A stretch of 64,000 nucleotides of DNA, from the NCBI RefSeq assembly GCF_021917145.1, contig NC_061061.1:10280494-10344493 (forward strand), given 5' to 3'. Below, in pieces: positions 35,437-47,122 of the stretch. Source of the stretch: Hypomesus transpacificus (taxonomy: Eukaryota > Chordata > Actinopteri > Osmeriformes > Osmeridae). Position numbers and translations under genes: made by a program. Below the pieces are notes generated by a model, which was not told where the DNA came from, ran no database searches, and was given only the letters and a program-made list of their open reading frames with translations. The first letter of the stretch is position 1. Each line of letters begins with the position of its first letter.

Positions 35437-35793
35437 TGTGTCTAATATGGATAAGCGGAAGAGAGACACCTACGGAACGTTTGTGTTTGTCTTAAACTTT
35501 ATGCCTTCTAAAAGAGTTAAGCCTTTGATGTTTTGCAAATGCATGTATGAAGAGCTGGTGTAGCAGTGTCATCCAAGGATCACAGACTCTCACCTCCATA
35601 TGTGGGAGGTTGGAAAGTCTTGTCTCCATCCTGTAACATGTTTTGAAATAAGTATATAAGAACTGCCTATTACTGTAAAGCTTTAGGCAACTCTGTATCA
35701 ACGCAGCCTTGTTTCCTTGCAAGAAATAAACCATTGAACCTTCTTTGAACCTGACGACTCTGTGAGCTTCTTGATAAATAAATATGCCTAACA
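35437..35793 (+). mobile_element. Solo-LTR-like segment
   Basis: It begins TGTGTCTAAT and ends CCTAACA (TG...CA). It has a TATA box AGTATATAAG near 35650, and AAATAAA near 35725 followed by GAACCTGACGACTC, an order resembling the U3-R-U5 layout of retroviral LTRs. No clear target duplication was found (only CAC on both sides), so boundaries are uncertain. An identical copy lies at 42500-42856 owing to the tandem duplication. The 144-codon minus-strand frame at 36340-36774 next to it shows no domain. Confidence 0.4.
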
Positions 35794-36777
35794 CACTATC
35801 AGATAACTTTATTTATTTTCACGTTACACATACTATCTAGCAAGTTCCACAACATAGGCTACTCTAGCTACTTATCTGAAAATACGTATAATAACATATA
35901 ACAAATGTAACACATTCAAATGATCTCTTTTTATAGGCTACTTGCCTTTATCAGTTAATGATGATATGTCAAAACTGAACGCAGAATTAACATTAGCGTT
36001 GCTTTTCCATGCTAATTTGGACAGGTAATTGGTTTGATTTGGTTTGGTAATGTAATGAAGTATATGGCTCGTGTAGTTTGTGTACTTTTATGAATGATCT
36101 CAACACTAACGGCAACAACGGTGTAACATAAAATAAAATGTAAGTTATGCAAACACTTCACTTTTGGTGCATGGATCATAAGGCCACCAACTGTTTCTTC
36201 TATTTAATTATAGTCTCTCCCATAGTCTATGGTCTCTCCCAAAACAGGGAGTTCCCGATGTGCAGTCTGTGTGTGGGTGTGTGTTTATGTGGGATAGAGG
36301 AGGCATGGCTTTGGACACATCTGAAAGCAAGGGCAGGCTCTATGTTTTCAAAGATAGATTGCTCTCTGGATAACACATCAGAGCTATTCTGAGATTACTG
36401 AACACATTTTTACCACCTGTTCTGAAACCGTTTGACAGCTCAGAGCCAGTCAACCCAGAGTAACTCCAGTATAGAACAATTGAACAACAGAATATCTGTT
36501 CTATATAATTTACTTTTTTATTTGAACAAATGTAAAATGTGTCTTTTGAAACACCTAATATTAAAGAACCTTGATGGCTAAGTTGGAACACAGTCCCGTT
36601 ATAACTGCACAAACTCAGCACTGCCCTTGTTTTGTAACAGAAAGTGAAAGAGAAATGTATTCTGGAAAACAGGCTCATTTCAAGGAAATGACCGTCAGCA
36701 TCTGCCTGCATGGATAGAGCCAAACGCCAATCCCTCAGTGGACAACACAAAGTACTGAATCGTTGTATAATCAACTG

Positions 36778-36857
36778 GAAACAGAAAGTAACTTTTCACC
36801 TACATATATTGCATCCAGTCACACCCTGGCTTTAGTCTTCGTATGTCAAAAAAGAGG
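36778..36857 (+). promoter_or_regulatory. ISRE-like promoter element and leader exon of IFI44L-D
   Basis: GAAACAGAAAGT at 36778-36789 fits GAAANNGAAA. It is followed by an ACATATATT TATA-like run and a short leader exon ending AAGAGG at 36857 with donor GTAAGA. The spacing matches that of A and B although the flanking sequence differs. Confidence 0.65.
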
Positions 36858-37193
36858 GTAAGAATTTTCTCTTATCTTTTTCTAGATACTGTAAACTGAA
36901 TTGCACATAAGACAGACTGCCACTACTGTTACATCATATGTTATAGCATTTAGAATATTCTGGTTTATTGGGTAGACCGTTTTATATAATGCAATACCAA
37001 AGTGTGACATTGTTAGATAAATACAAACTTGTTTAATATGCATATGAGAAAGTGCAGTGTTAAATGTTTTTATCATTCATAAATTATGACTTTGGATATG
37101 TTGCTTTTGATATGAACGTCTTTTAAATAAGTTAATTGAAGACATGTTGTACATTGAAGTTGTTGTATTAACCTCCCCTGCAAAATAGTCAAC

Positions 37194-39345
37194 ATGGGAG
37201 GTGAATCATCAAGACCAGCAGCACCACCATCACCAGGTTTGTTACTTTTTAATTTCCCAAGTTGTTGTAGGCTACCCATGGAGGGCTCCAGGTCGGTTCT
37301 GTCCACCCCATTTTAAGCTTCTTAAAATGCCCTGATCCGAATTAATTTCACAAAATCCATAGTTAATTGTAAAATAAACAAGTTTCTTTTTATGTCTACA
37401 GTTTATGACAAAGCTTGGAGAGAGGTTGACTGGACGTAAGCAGCCTACTGTCCTGACTGATGAAAAACAACTGGTGAAATAGAAAATAGTGGCGTGTGTA
37501 GCAACTCTTGAAAAAGTATTGTAACATTGCTCAGAAAGCCCTGTAAATTACTGAAGTAAATTAATAAAAATATATTTTTGGCAATTCTCTGGACAGGAAG
37601 AAAGATGCCATGATTAAGGAACTGAAGCAATTCAGTTTGAATGATCCTGATATGGGCCAGCTCAGGATCCTGCTAATTGGACCAATTGGCACAGGAAAGT
37701 CCAGCTTTGTTAACTCAATCAAAAGTGCTATTTCTGGTCGTATGGTGACTGCTGCGCTGGCAGATGCTGACACAGGCACAGGCTTCACCAAGATCGCAAG
37801 TATTCCCGGGAAACACATACATCCTTACACATTATCTACTGTTTAGTAATTTCTTTTAAATGAAATGTTTTGAGGGAAGTCTTTTATTCTTGTAGTATCA
37901 AACACATTACATTAGAGATGGAAAAGGACGCTTACCTTTTGCATTCAATGACGTCATGGGTTTGGAGCCTGATGAATCAAGGGGGGCGCACCCTGCTGAC
38001 ATCATCAGCATTCTTAGAGGACATATCCGAGAAGGTTATCAGGTAGGCTACTCTGCAACATGTAACTATAACAGCAACACATGCCAATTGTATTAAGTTG
38101 TTTTATGGAGTACCCAGTATTCACCACTATTCACCCCCTGCCCCCTCCAAATGGAACAAAATAAACGGCTCGATGCCCACCCATCTTTATCATTATCTAC
38201 AGTGCATTGCGGCCTGTTCCCAATCATTGCCTGTCCAGTCATCAAACTGACACATACAACACACAATCATGATACTTCATTTTTGTAAACAACTTTTATT
38301 TTATTCTAATTGGATAATTATCAAGATCCAGGGCCAAGCAAGCCTTGTGTAGACTGTTTCTACGTAGCCCCCCCAAAAAACACCTTTCTCCGATCTCGGA
38401 AGGCCCCTCTATGCCCAAGGGCCCCTGGGCACGTGCCCAGATTGCCCATATGGTAGATCCGGCCTCGCAGCTGTATCACGGGCACTGCACTAGTTAAAGT
38501 GAATTCACGAATCACCCACATGCATGAATCTCACATCAATGATAGGATAATTTGATGCATTATCAAGATACAGAAAGAGATTTTTTCAACACTTTACGAA
38601 TAATATTTTCAGGGGAGTGCAAGTCTTAAGAGGAGCCAATGCTCCACTTGGCGCCTCCATGTTCGCATCCTGCCCATGGCAGATGCAATTTCTAACCCTC
38701 CATATCTCTTTACTTTTTACATGATACAGTTCAACCCCACTTGTCCCTTGACACAAGAAAAACCAGACTACAACAGCAGTCCTGAGTTAAGAGACAGAGT
38801 CCACTGTTTAGTGTCTGCAAATGCTGTATTTGGAATGTCAGCTGGAGTCAAACGCAAGCTGAGGACCATAAGGGAGAAAGCTAGCAGTCTGGGTAAGTGT
38901 TCTCCACAAACCTAAATAACAACTAGTGGCACTGATGACTGAAGACAGTGGCTTGTCATGTGACCTATCAAGTACATTTCATCCCATGAAATTCTAGGAA
39001 TTCCTCAGTTTCATGTCATGACAAAAGTGGACAATGCTTGTCAGGAAGTGAACAGGGATCTGAGAAATATCTACAAAAGCAAAGCAATTAAAAAGCAGGT
39101 AAGCTCTATAGTTACTCTGCTGTGGTCTTTGCCTTTGGGCATTATAAAACCCGTATGGTTCTAATTGCTCTCAGATGGAGACCTACAGCAATGAGCTGGG
39201 GATCCCCATGAGCTGCATCTTGCCAGTGAAGAACTACCATGAAGAGACAAAGACAGACAATGAAGCAGATGTACTGGTGTTGGAGGCTGTTACTCAGATC
39301 GTGCACGCAGCCAATGATTACATATGGACACTCCAACAAAAATAG
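37194..39345 (+). CDS. ifi44l: IFI44L-D, interferon-induced protein 44-like, intact (285 aa)
   Basis: Coding exons: 37194-37236, 37402-37435, 37597-37795, 37896-38042, 38730-38892, 38998-39098 and 39175-39345 (858 nt including TAG). MGGESSRPAAPPSP forms the short N-terminus. The P-loop GPIGTGKSS is at residues 54-62, NDVMGLE follows (DxxG 111-114), and TKVD at 204-207 is an NKxD-like G4 motif. Exon 4 must use a GC donor (ATC|GCAAGT at 37796): the exon is then 199 nt, as in B. Using the nearby GT instead adds 4 nt and soon meets a stop. Exon 6 is 9 nt shorter than in A, B and E, removing three residues after HCLV without a frameshift. No TLDc domain. Role as an interferon-induced, GTP-binding-fold antiviral or growth-restraining protein is inferred from the IFI44 family. 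Confidence 0.88.
38043..38729 (+). other. IFI44L-D intron 5 with an unclassified repeat
   Basis: The interior part around 38310-38480 (containing CCCAAGGGCCCCTGGGCACG and GGTAGATCCGGCC) looks like a fish dispersed repeat. The same insertion is present in copy E (45450-45610), so it predates the tandem duplication. It is absent from A. Confidence 0.5.
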
Positions 39346-40074
39346 TAAGGCACTACGGAAACTGTAGTGAATGAATTTGCTCTGGAGCGTTGTGACCATC
39401 AGGACAAACAAAACTTAATCGCAGAAAGTAAATTATGTTACATGACTTTGTATGTATAATATATGTACTTGTGTGCATTGTGACATTGGTGATAAGTGTA
39501 TTATGTGATGTAGTGGCTTGGAGCAAGTATACCTTATACCTTACTGTTACACCTGTTTCTGTATGTACTTATGCCTGTCTGTGTCTGTATGGTTCTGTGC
39601 TGTGGTCTTGTCTACCTTTTCTTCTCCCGTCACCCATTCAAAATTCACAGAAAACCTTTGTTATTCACCTCAGGAAAGGAACAGGTGCCGCCCCACGTGT
39701 TTAAGATGGTCTTTGGCACAGTTTGTTTTTCCCTGTGGCGTAAAACCACTATATTGTATTCTGTCATGTTCCCTGTCGTCGCCCTGCAAAACACTCCTTG
39801 TTAAGACAAAGGGCTCGTCCTTTGTGTTTTGGTTGTTGTGCCGTGTTTGGTGTGAAGTCGATGTTTGTTTTGGGGGTGTTTTTAATATATTATTAATATA
39901 AACACAGGTATGCACAGTATTCACAATATTGCCTACAACTGTATTCAAAGATCATGGTACCTGTATATCTTCTTTAGAATGTGTGCTTGATTAAAAGTCA
40001 GATCAGAACTAAGTGTAACTGTAACTGAAAGTGCTTTTATGTTCTGCTAAAATGTTTAGTCTACTGGGTATGAG
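39346..40074 (+). other. 3' UTR and downstream region of IFI44L-D
   Basis: About 39450-39510 matches the 3' region of A near 16530. The rest, with short overlapping frames at 39435-39948 on both strands, has no domain and reads as non-coding. Confidence 0.5.
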
Positions 40075-40265
40075 GTGTTGTTTATAATGGTCAATCTTTT
40101 GGCCAACATTCTCCTCTCTGCCACCTCTTTGACAGTCAGGGCTGGCCTCTTAAACAGGGCCTGCTCTCCTTATAAAGTTGTTCAGTCTGTTGCAATCTGC
40201 TGCTCTGATGCTGCTACCCCAGCAGACAACCGTATAGAAGATAACACCTGCCACAATTGACTGGT
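40075..40265 (-). mobile_element. LINE ORF2 C-terminal fragment
   Basis: The minus strand contains AADCNRLNNFIRRAGP and then LTVKEVAERRMLAKRL, a carboxy-terminal pattern of fish non-LTR retrotransposons. A related piece is at 19985-20160. Truncated at both sides. Confidence 0.55.
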
Positions 40266-40940
40266 AGAATACGTTCAGCATGGACCTGACAGGTTCAGCA
40301 GGAGCTGGTGCAACAGGGAGCCAACCTTGTCATTGCCAAGCTGGAAGTAGTAATAATAAAATCCTGCAAAACTTTACACAGATTTGGAACCCAGGATATG
40401 ATATTGCCTCCTCAGTTCTCAACATGTAATGCATTTCATTTGAAATCCAGTCCAGAGTAATGGCTATTTTATAGTACACTGACAGTGCATCTCGTAACCA
40501 ACAGTACTACTGATTACTATATTTAAACTGTCCCAGTTCATGTCTTAAATGACAAAGCAAAGTTTCTTTCACTTTCAATTCTGAAGTGATAAGAACTAGT
40601 GATAAGACACTATCCATGCACCTTTATGAGGTCATTGGATTATCTGACCATTCATGTAACATCTTGACAGAAGGGCTTTTGATGTCCAAATGATGAACAA
40701 CTTACCGTTTTATGTATGTTTATTATACAGGTTGTTGGAAGTATTACTAGGGATGGGTGAACTATGCCATGGTGCTTTCTTTCTGATTGTGCCTGGCAAA
40801 GTGCTGAAGTTCAAGCATGTGGAAAGTCGAGCTCACAGGGACATCTGGTGGTTATCGAAACATATAGCAGCCATTTAAACTCGAGTCTGAAGACGAGGCC
40901 TTTTAGTAGTCTACTGTACGACGGCCAGACAGGTAGTAAG

Positions 40941-41127
40941 AGGTAGACAGGAAATGTATGAGAGGGGAAGACACACAGAAATGGCCGGAGCCAGAATTGA
41001 ACTTGACCCGCTGCGTTAGGGCTTCAACTGTACGTGCTGTACCGCCGTTTGGAGGTACAGTACCGGGGGAGCCACCGGGCGCTCCAAACCCACATGTTTC
41101 CTCTTGAGACCCCCTCCACCCGTGTAT
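40941..41127 (-). mobile_element. tRNA-derived SINE-like element (second type)
   Basis: On the minus strand it has a B-box-like AGTTCAATTC followed by CTGGCTCCGGCCATT and a pyrimidine-rich tail (CTTCCCCTCTCATACATTTC). The A box is degenerate. The second copy is at 46414-46600. The duplication boundary falls at its edge. Confidence 0.5.
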
Positions 41128-41429
41128 AAGCTTTGGTAGGCAGTACCTAAGTTTCCAACTAATACATTTACATTTAGTCATTTTAGCAGACGCTCTTATC
41201 CAGAGACCCACAGTTGTCAGGTGATGACAAACTACAAACACCCATGGATCCACACACACAAACACACACACACACTGTATAAATACACACACAATGCATA
41301 GTTTGTATGTGGGATAGAGTGACTGAGTTGTTGACCCATTTCTTTGTCATCCAATACGAAAATCCAGATCAGATTTTAAAATGTATTTTTCTTTCCTGTA
41401 CAAACACTTGTTTCTGGTAACCTCTTTCA

Positions 41430-41613
41430 CATTTAGTCATTTAACAGACGCTTCTATCCAGAGCGACTTACAGTAAGTACAGGGACATTCCCCCCGAGGC
41501 AAGTAGGGTGAAGTGCCTTGCCCAAGGACACATCGTCATTTGGCACAGCCGGGAATCGAATTAACAACCTTCAGATTAGTAGTCCGACTCCCTAACCGCT
41601 CAGCCATCAGATC
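41430..41613 (-). mobile_element. tRNA-derived SINE, duplicate of 34380-34563
   Basis: Nearly identical to the unit-1 copy, with a few single-base differences (for example CTTCTATCC for CTCCTATCC). Confidence 0.85.
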
Positions 41614-42499
41614 CCCACATGTGTTCACTGAACCTTTACTCTTTTGTACCTTGAAATTAAGAAGAAAATGGATGATCGAATGATAATAGCCAGGACAAGA
41701 GTTCCCTTGTCTTACAAGAACTCTGAAACATGTCTAAAACAGACTACATTTTGTTTTGATAAGTGCTGAGTAAGGTTATGCTAATGATAGTGGTTTATGG
41801 GGGGTATACGTGTTACCACAGATGCCCTAACAGAGGACTCTTGACATCTGCAAGTGCACAACAACTGAATTTAAGTACATCTCACAGATAACTGTTTTGG
41901 AAAGCCAAATACTTTTAACAAATTTGGGGTACTCTATCATAAATATTAAAAAATACAATTATAAAACACATTTAGATTGTACTGTCTGTGTAAAATACTG
42001 TTTTTGTTTTCATTGTTGCTTGAAACACTTTACATTCATGCATTACACCCATTCAAAATATAAATGAATGCTTGCATTTCGAATTCAATAGTCAAAGGCA
42101 CAAATTACATAATCCATTCTCCATCAAAGGCTTTATTCTAGAAGGTCATGAGGTACACAGTCATTAAACAGATGACAATTTGCTTTAGTCGTAACACTAT
42201 TTCATGCTGTGTGGCTTTCACAAAAATGGAAATCCTGTCAGATCGTGTTCAAATGCATTAATGCAATCCTCACAGTACAAAGACTGTTTTATATCTGAAT
42301 AAGATACTTTCACTTTTTTAATACAGTTGTTTTTTTTGGACCAAGACAGTTAAAAGTAGGCAGCAAATACAGGGAGAGACCGATTGCGATGTTCAGAGTG
42401 AGATGCTCACCCATGTTGGAAATGTTTGAGCAACATTGTTATACAGTCTGAAAAGAATATTGCTGTGTGTGATATGTTTGTGCTTAAGGAGAGAAGCAC

Positions 42500-42856
42500 T
42501 GTGTCTAATATGGATAAGCGGAAGAGAGACACCTACGGAACGTTTGTGTTTGTCTTAAACTTTATGCCTTCTAAAAGAGTTAAGCCTTTGATGTTTTGCA
42601 AATGCATGTATGAAGAGCTGGTGTAGCAGTGTCATCCAAGGATCACAGACTCTCACCTCCATATGTGGGAGGTTGGAAAGTCTTGTCTCCATCCTGTAAC
42701 ATGTTTTGAAATAAGTATATAAGAACTGCCTATTACTGTAAAGCTTTAGGCAACTCTGTATCAACGCAGCCTTGTTTCCTTGCAAGAAATAAACCATTGA
42801 ACCTTCTTTGAACCTGACGACTCTGTGAGCTTCTTGATAAATAAATATGCCTAACA
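42500..42856 (+). mobile_element. Solo-LTR-like segment, duplicate of 35437-35793
   Basis: Identical in layout to the unit-1 copy; see there for TATA, polyadenylation signal and boundary doubts. Confidence 0.4.
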
Positions 42857-43840
42857 CACTATCAGATAACTTTATTTATTTTCACGTTACACATACTATC
42901 TAGCAAGTTCCACAACATAGGCTACTCTAGCTACTTATCTGAAAATACGTATAATAACATATAACAAATGTAACACATTCAAATGATCTCTTTTTATAGG
43001 CTACTTGCCTTTATCAGTTAATGATGATATGTCAAAACTGAACGCAGAATTAACATTAGCGTTGCTTTTCCATGCTAATTTGGACAGGTAATTGGTTTGA
43101 TTTGGTTTGGTAATGTAATGAAGTATATGGCTCGTGTAGTTTGTGTACTTTTATGAATGATCTCAACACTAACGGCAACAACGGTGTAACATAAAATAAA
43201 ATGTAAGTTATGCAAACACTTCACTTTTGGTGCATGGATCATAAGGCCACCAACTGTTTCTTCTATTTAATTATAGTCTCTCCCATAGTCTATGGTCTCT
43301 CCCAAAACAGGGAGTTCCCGATGTGCAGTCTGTGTGTGGGTGTGTGTTTATGTGGGATAGAGGAGGCATGGCTTTGGACACATCTGAAAGCAAGGGCAGG
43401 CTCTATGTTTTCAAAGATAGATTGCTCTCTGGATAACACATCAGAGCTATTCTGAGATTACTGAACACATTTTTACCACCTGTTCTGAAACCGTTTGACA
43501 GCTCAGAGCCAGTCAACCCAGAGTAACTCCAGTATAGAACAATTGAACAACAGAATATCTGTTCTATATAATTTACTTTTTTATTTGAACAAATGTAAAA
43601 TGTGTCTTTTGAAACACCTAATATTAAAGAACCTTGATGGCTAAGTTGGAACACAGTCCCGTTATAACTGCACAAACTCAGCACTGCCCTTGTTTTGTAA
43701 CAGAAAGTGAAAGAGAAATGTATTCTGGAAAACAGGCTCATTTCAAGGAAATGACCGTCAGCATCTGCCTGCATGGATAGAGCCAAACGCCAATCCCTCA
43801 GTGGACAACACAAAGTACTGAACCGTTGTATAATCAACTG

Positions 43841-43927
43841 GAAACAGAAAGTAACTTTTCACCTACATAGCCTATATATCGCATCCAGTCACACCCTGGC
43901 TTTAGTCTTCTTATGTCAATAAAGAGG
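43841..43927 (+). promoter_or_regulatory. ISRE-like promoter element and leader exon of IFI44L-E
   Basis: GAAACAGAAAGT at 43841-43852, a CTATATATC TATA-like run near 43870, and a leader exon ending AAGAGG at 43927. The promoter is preserved although the gene body has lost its last exons. Confidence 0.6.
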
Positions 43928-44289
43928 GTAAGAATTTTCTGCTTCTGCATTTATTGGAGTCTCTTATCTTTTTCTAGATACTGTAAACTGAATTGCACAT
44001 AAGACAGACTGCCACTACTGTTACATCATATGTTCTAGCATTTAGAATATTCTGGTTTATTGGGTAGACAGTTTTATATAATGCAATACCAAAGAGTGAG
44101 TTTGTTAGATAAATACAAACGTGTTTAATATGCATATGAGAAAGTGCAGTGTTAATTTTTTTTATCATTAATAAATAATGACTTTGGATATGTTGCTTTT
44201 GATATGAACGTCTTTTAAATAAGTTAGTTAGTTGAAGACAAGTTGTACATTGAAGTTGTTGTATTAACCTCCCCTGCAAATTAGTCAAC

Positions 44290-46039
44290 ATGGGAGGTGA
44301 ATCATCAAGACCAGCAGCACCACCATCACCAGGTTTGTTACTTTTTAAATTCCCAATTTGTTGTAGGCTACCCATGAAAGGATCCAGGTCGGTCATGTCC
44401 ACCCCATTTTAAGCTTCTTAAAATGCCCTGATCCGAATTAATTTCACAAAATCCATAGTTAATTGTAAAATAAACAAGTTTCTTTTTATGTCTACAGTTT
44501 ATGACAAAGCTTGGAGGGAGGTTGACTGGACGTAAGCAGCCTACTGTCCTGACTGATGAAAAAAAACTGGTGAAATAGAAAATAGTGGCGTGTGTAGCAA
44601 CTCTTGAAAAAGTATTGTAACATTGCTCAGAAAGCCCTTTAAATTACTGAAGTAAATTAAAAATACTGAAGTATTACTGAAGTAAAAAAAAAAAAATATA
44701 TATATTTTTTTTTTTGGCAATTCTCTGGACAGGAAGAGAGATACCATGATTAAGGAACTGAAGCAATTCAGTTTGAATGATCCTGATATGGGCCAGCTCA
44801 GGATCCTGCTAATTGGACCAATTGGCACAGGAAAGTCCAGCTTTGTTAACTCAATCAAAAGTGCTATTTCTGGTCGTATGGTGACTGCTGCGCTGGCAGA
44901 TGCTGACACAGGCACAAGCTTCACCAAGATCGCAAGTATTCCCGGGAAACACATACATCCTTACACATTATCTATTGTTTAGTAATTTATGTTAAATTAA
45001 ATGTTTTGAGGGAAGTGTCTTTTATTCTTGTAGTATCAAACACATTACATTAGAGATGGAAAAGGACGCTTACCTTTTGCATTCAATGACGTCATGGGTT
45101 TGGAGCCTGATGAATCAAGGGGGGCGCACCCTGCTGACATCATCAGCATTCTTAGAGGACATATCCGAGAAGGTTATCAGGTAGGCTACTCTGCAACATG
45201 TAACTATAACAGCAACACATGCCAATTGTATTAAGTTGTTTTATGGAGTACCCAGTATTCACCACTATTCACCCCCTGCCCCCTCCAAAGGGAACAAAAG
45301 CAACGGCTCGATGCCCACCCATCTTTATCATTATCTACAGTGCATTGCGGCCTGTTCCCAATCATTGCCTGTCCAGTCATCAAACTGACACATACAACAC
45401 ACAATCATGATACTTCATTTTTGTAAACAACTTTTATTTTATTCTAATTGGATAATTATCAAGATCCAGGGCCAAGCAAGCCTTGTGTAGACTGTTTCTA
45501 CGTAGCCCCCCCAAAAAACACCTTTCTCCGATCTCGGAAGGCCCCTCTATGCCCAAGGGCCCCTGGGCACGTGCCCAGATTGCCCATATGGTAGATCCGG
45601 CCTCGCAGCTGTATCACGGGCACTGCACTAGTTAAAGTGAATTCACGAATCACCCACATGCATGAATCTCACATCAACGATAGGATAATTTGATGCATTA
45701 TCAAGATACAGAAAGAGATTTTTTCAACATTTTACGAATAATATTTTCAGGGGAGTGCAAGTCTTAAGAGGAGCCAATGCTCCACTTGGCGCCTCCATGT
45801 TCGCATCCTGCCCATGGCAGATGCAATTTCTAACCCTCCATATCTCTTTACTTTTTACATGATACAGTTCAACCCCACTTGTCCCTTGACACAAGAAAAA
45901 CCAGACTACAACAGCAGTCCTGAGTTAAGAGACAGAGTCCACTGTTTAGTGGGTGTCATGTCTGCAAATGCTGTATCTGGAATGTCAGCTGGAGTCAAAC
46001 GCAAGCTGAGGACCATAAGGGAGAAAGCTAGCAGTCTGG
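44290..46039 (+). pseudogene. ifi44l: IFI44L-E, interferon-induced protein 44-like lacking exons 7-8
   Basis: Exons 44290-44332, 44498-44531, 44733-44931 (GC donor), 45034-45180 and 45868-46039 are open and in frame and nearly identical to D, with P-loop GPIGTGKSS and NDVMGLE. Exon 6 keeps the three residues (GVM) missing in D. About 55 bp after exon 6 the sequence jumps to material that in unit 1 lies downstream of the gene, so exons 7 and 8, including the TKVD region and stop, are gone. A read-through product would be truncated after the switch regions. It could still be transcribed and give a shortened protein or regulatory RNA, but as an IFI44L gene it is broken. Confidence 0.85.
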
Positions 46040-46413
46040 GTAAGTGTTCTCCACAAACCTAAATAACAACTAGTGGCACTGATGACTGAAGACACCTTTA
46101 TGAGGTCATTGGATTATCTGACCATTCATGTAACACCTTGACAGAAGGGCTTTTGATGTCCAAATGATGAACAACTTACCGTTTTATGTATGTTTATTAT
46201 ACAGGTTGTTGGAAGTATTACTAGGGATGGGTGAACTATGCCTTGGTGCTTTCTTTCGGATTGTGCCTGGCAAAGTGCTGAAGTTCAAGCATGTGGAAAG
46301 TCGAGCTCACAGGGACATCTGGTGGTTATCGAAACATATAGCAGCCATTTAAACTCGAGACTGAAGACGAGGCCTTTTAGTAGTCTACTGTACGACGGCC
46401 AGACAGGTAGTAA

Positions 46414-46600
46414 GAGGTAGACAGGAAATGTATGATAGGGGAAGACACACAGGAATGGCCGGAGCCAGAATTGAACTTGACCCGCTGCGTTAGGGCTTCA
46501 ACTGTACGTGCTGTACCGCCGTTTGGAGGTACAGTACCGGGGGAGCCACCGGGCGCTCCAAACCCACATGTTTCCTCTTGAGACCCCCTCCACCCGTGTA
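46414..46600 (-). mobile_element. tRNA-derived SINE-like element, duplicate of 40941-41127
   Basis: Same element as in unit 1 with minor substitutions. It marks the right end of the tandem duplication. Confidence 0.5.
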
Positions 46601-46603
46601 TCA

Positions 46604-47122
46604 CAGGTTGCAGTGAAGAAATAAAGTTCTGTGACGGTGGGTGAACATCTGTTTGAAGTCAAAATGTTTACTTTAATGTGTTAATGTGAGACCTGATCAG
46701 CCCTGGAGAGATTGAGACTGGAACATTTTATACCCCTTTCAACTGCTAGACACCAATGGATGATCCCACTAACAGGTGTTACCATACACCAATAATTGAA
46801 TAACATTCCCACCTACTATTCCCAACTATGCAACCGCTGCTATTCAGCCCCTGTCCAAACAATCACTTAAAACACACAATAAATACATTCAATAATCACC
46901 CTACTCCTATCCTCCCACTTAATCTCTCCCAGAACATAGATTTAGGTGTGCATACCCATAGAGGAAAAAATGAACCAGAATGAAATGTCAACACATTTCT
47001 CCTTCAACATCACAAGTTAGGATTCTACAAGGATCCCTATCTGAAAGTCTCTGTCTGAGGTATGGCAGCCTGTAATGCTTACCCAATTAAATCCAAAACA
47101 TGCATTTCTTCCCTTTTAACAG
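46604..47122. other. Spacer between IFI44L array and snx22-like exon
   Basis: Single-copy sequence with no gene recognised. It ends in a pyrimidine-rich tract and the acceptor TTTTAACAG at 47122. Confidence 0.5.

Larger units (their letters stand above)
34074..41127. repeat. Tandem duplication, unit 1 (contains IFI44L-D)
   Basis: This 7-kb block is repeated almost exactly at 41128-46603. The left boundary is at AAGCTTTGGTAGG (34074) and the junction is at 41128 within CGTGTATAAGC. It contains a SINE, a solo-LTR-like segment, the IFI44L-D gene, a LINE fragment and a second SINE. Long runs of identity point to a recent event. Confidence 0.85.
41128..46603. repeat. Tandem duplication, unit 2 (contains IFI44L-E, with an internal deletion)
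   Basis: Homologous to 34074-41127 except for an internal loss equivalent to 38948-40620 (1673 bp) at the junction near 46095. The right end at CGTGTA|T (46603) equals the right end of unit 1. It carries the SINE at 41430-41613 and the LTR-like segment at 42500-42856. Confidence 0.85.

Noticed and set aside
36340-36774. 144-codon minus-strand frame (also 43403-43837)
   Set aside because: It lies in the promoter-proximal flank of IFI44L-D/E, shows no family feature, and its duplication reflects the tandem unit.
39435-39948. Overlapping frames on both strands downstream of IFI44L-D
   Set aside because: Mutually overlapping, without domains; absent from unit 2 through the deletion.
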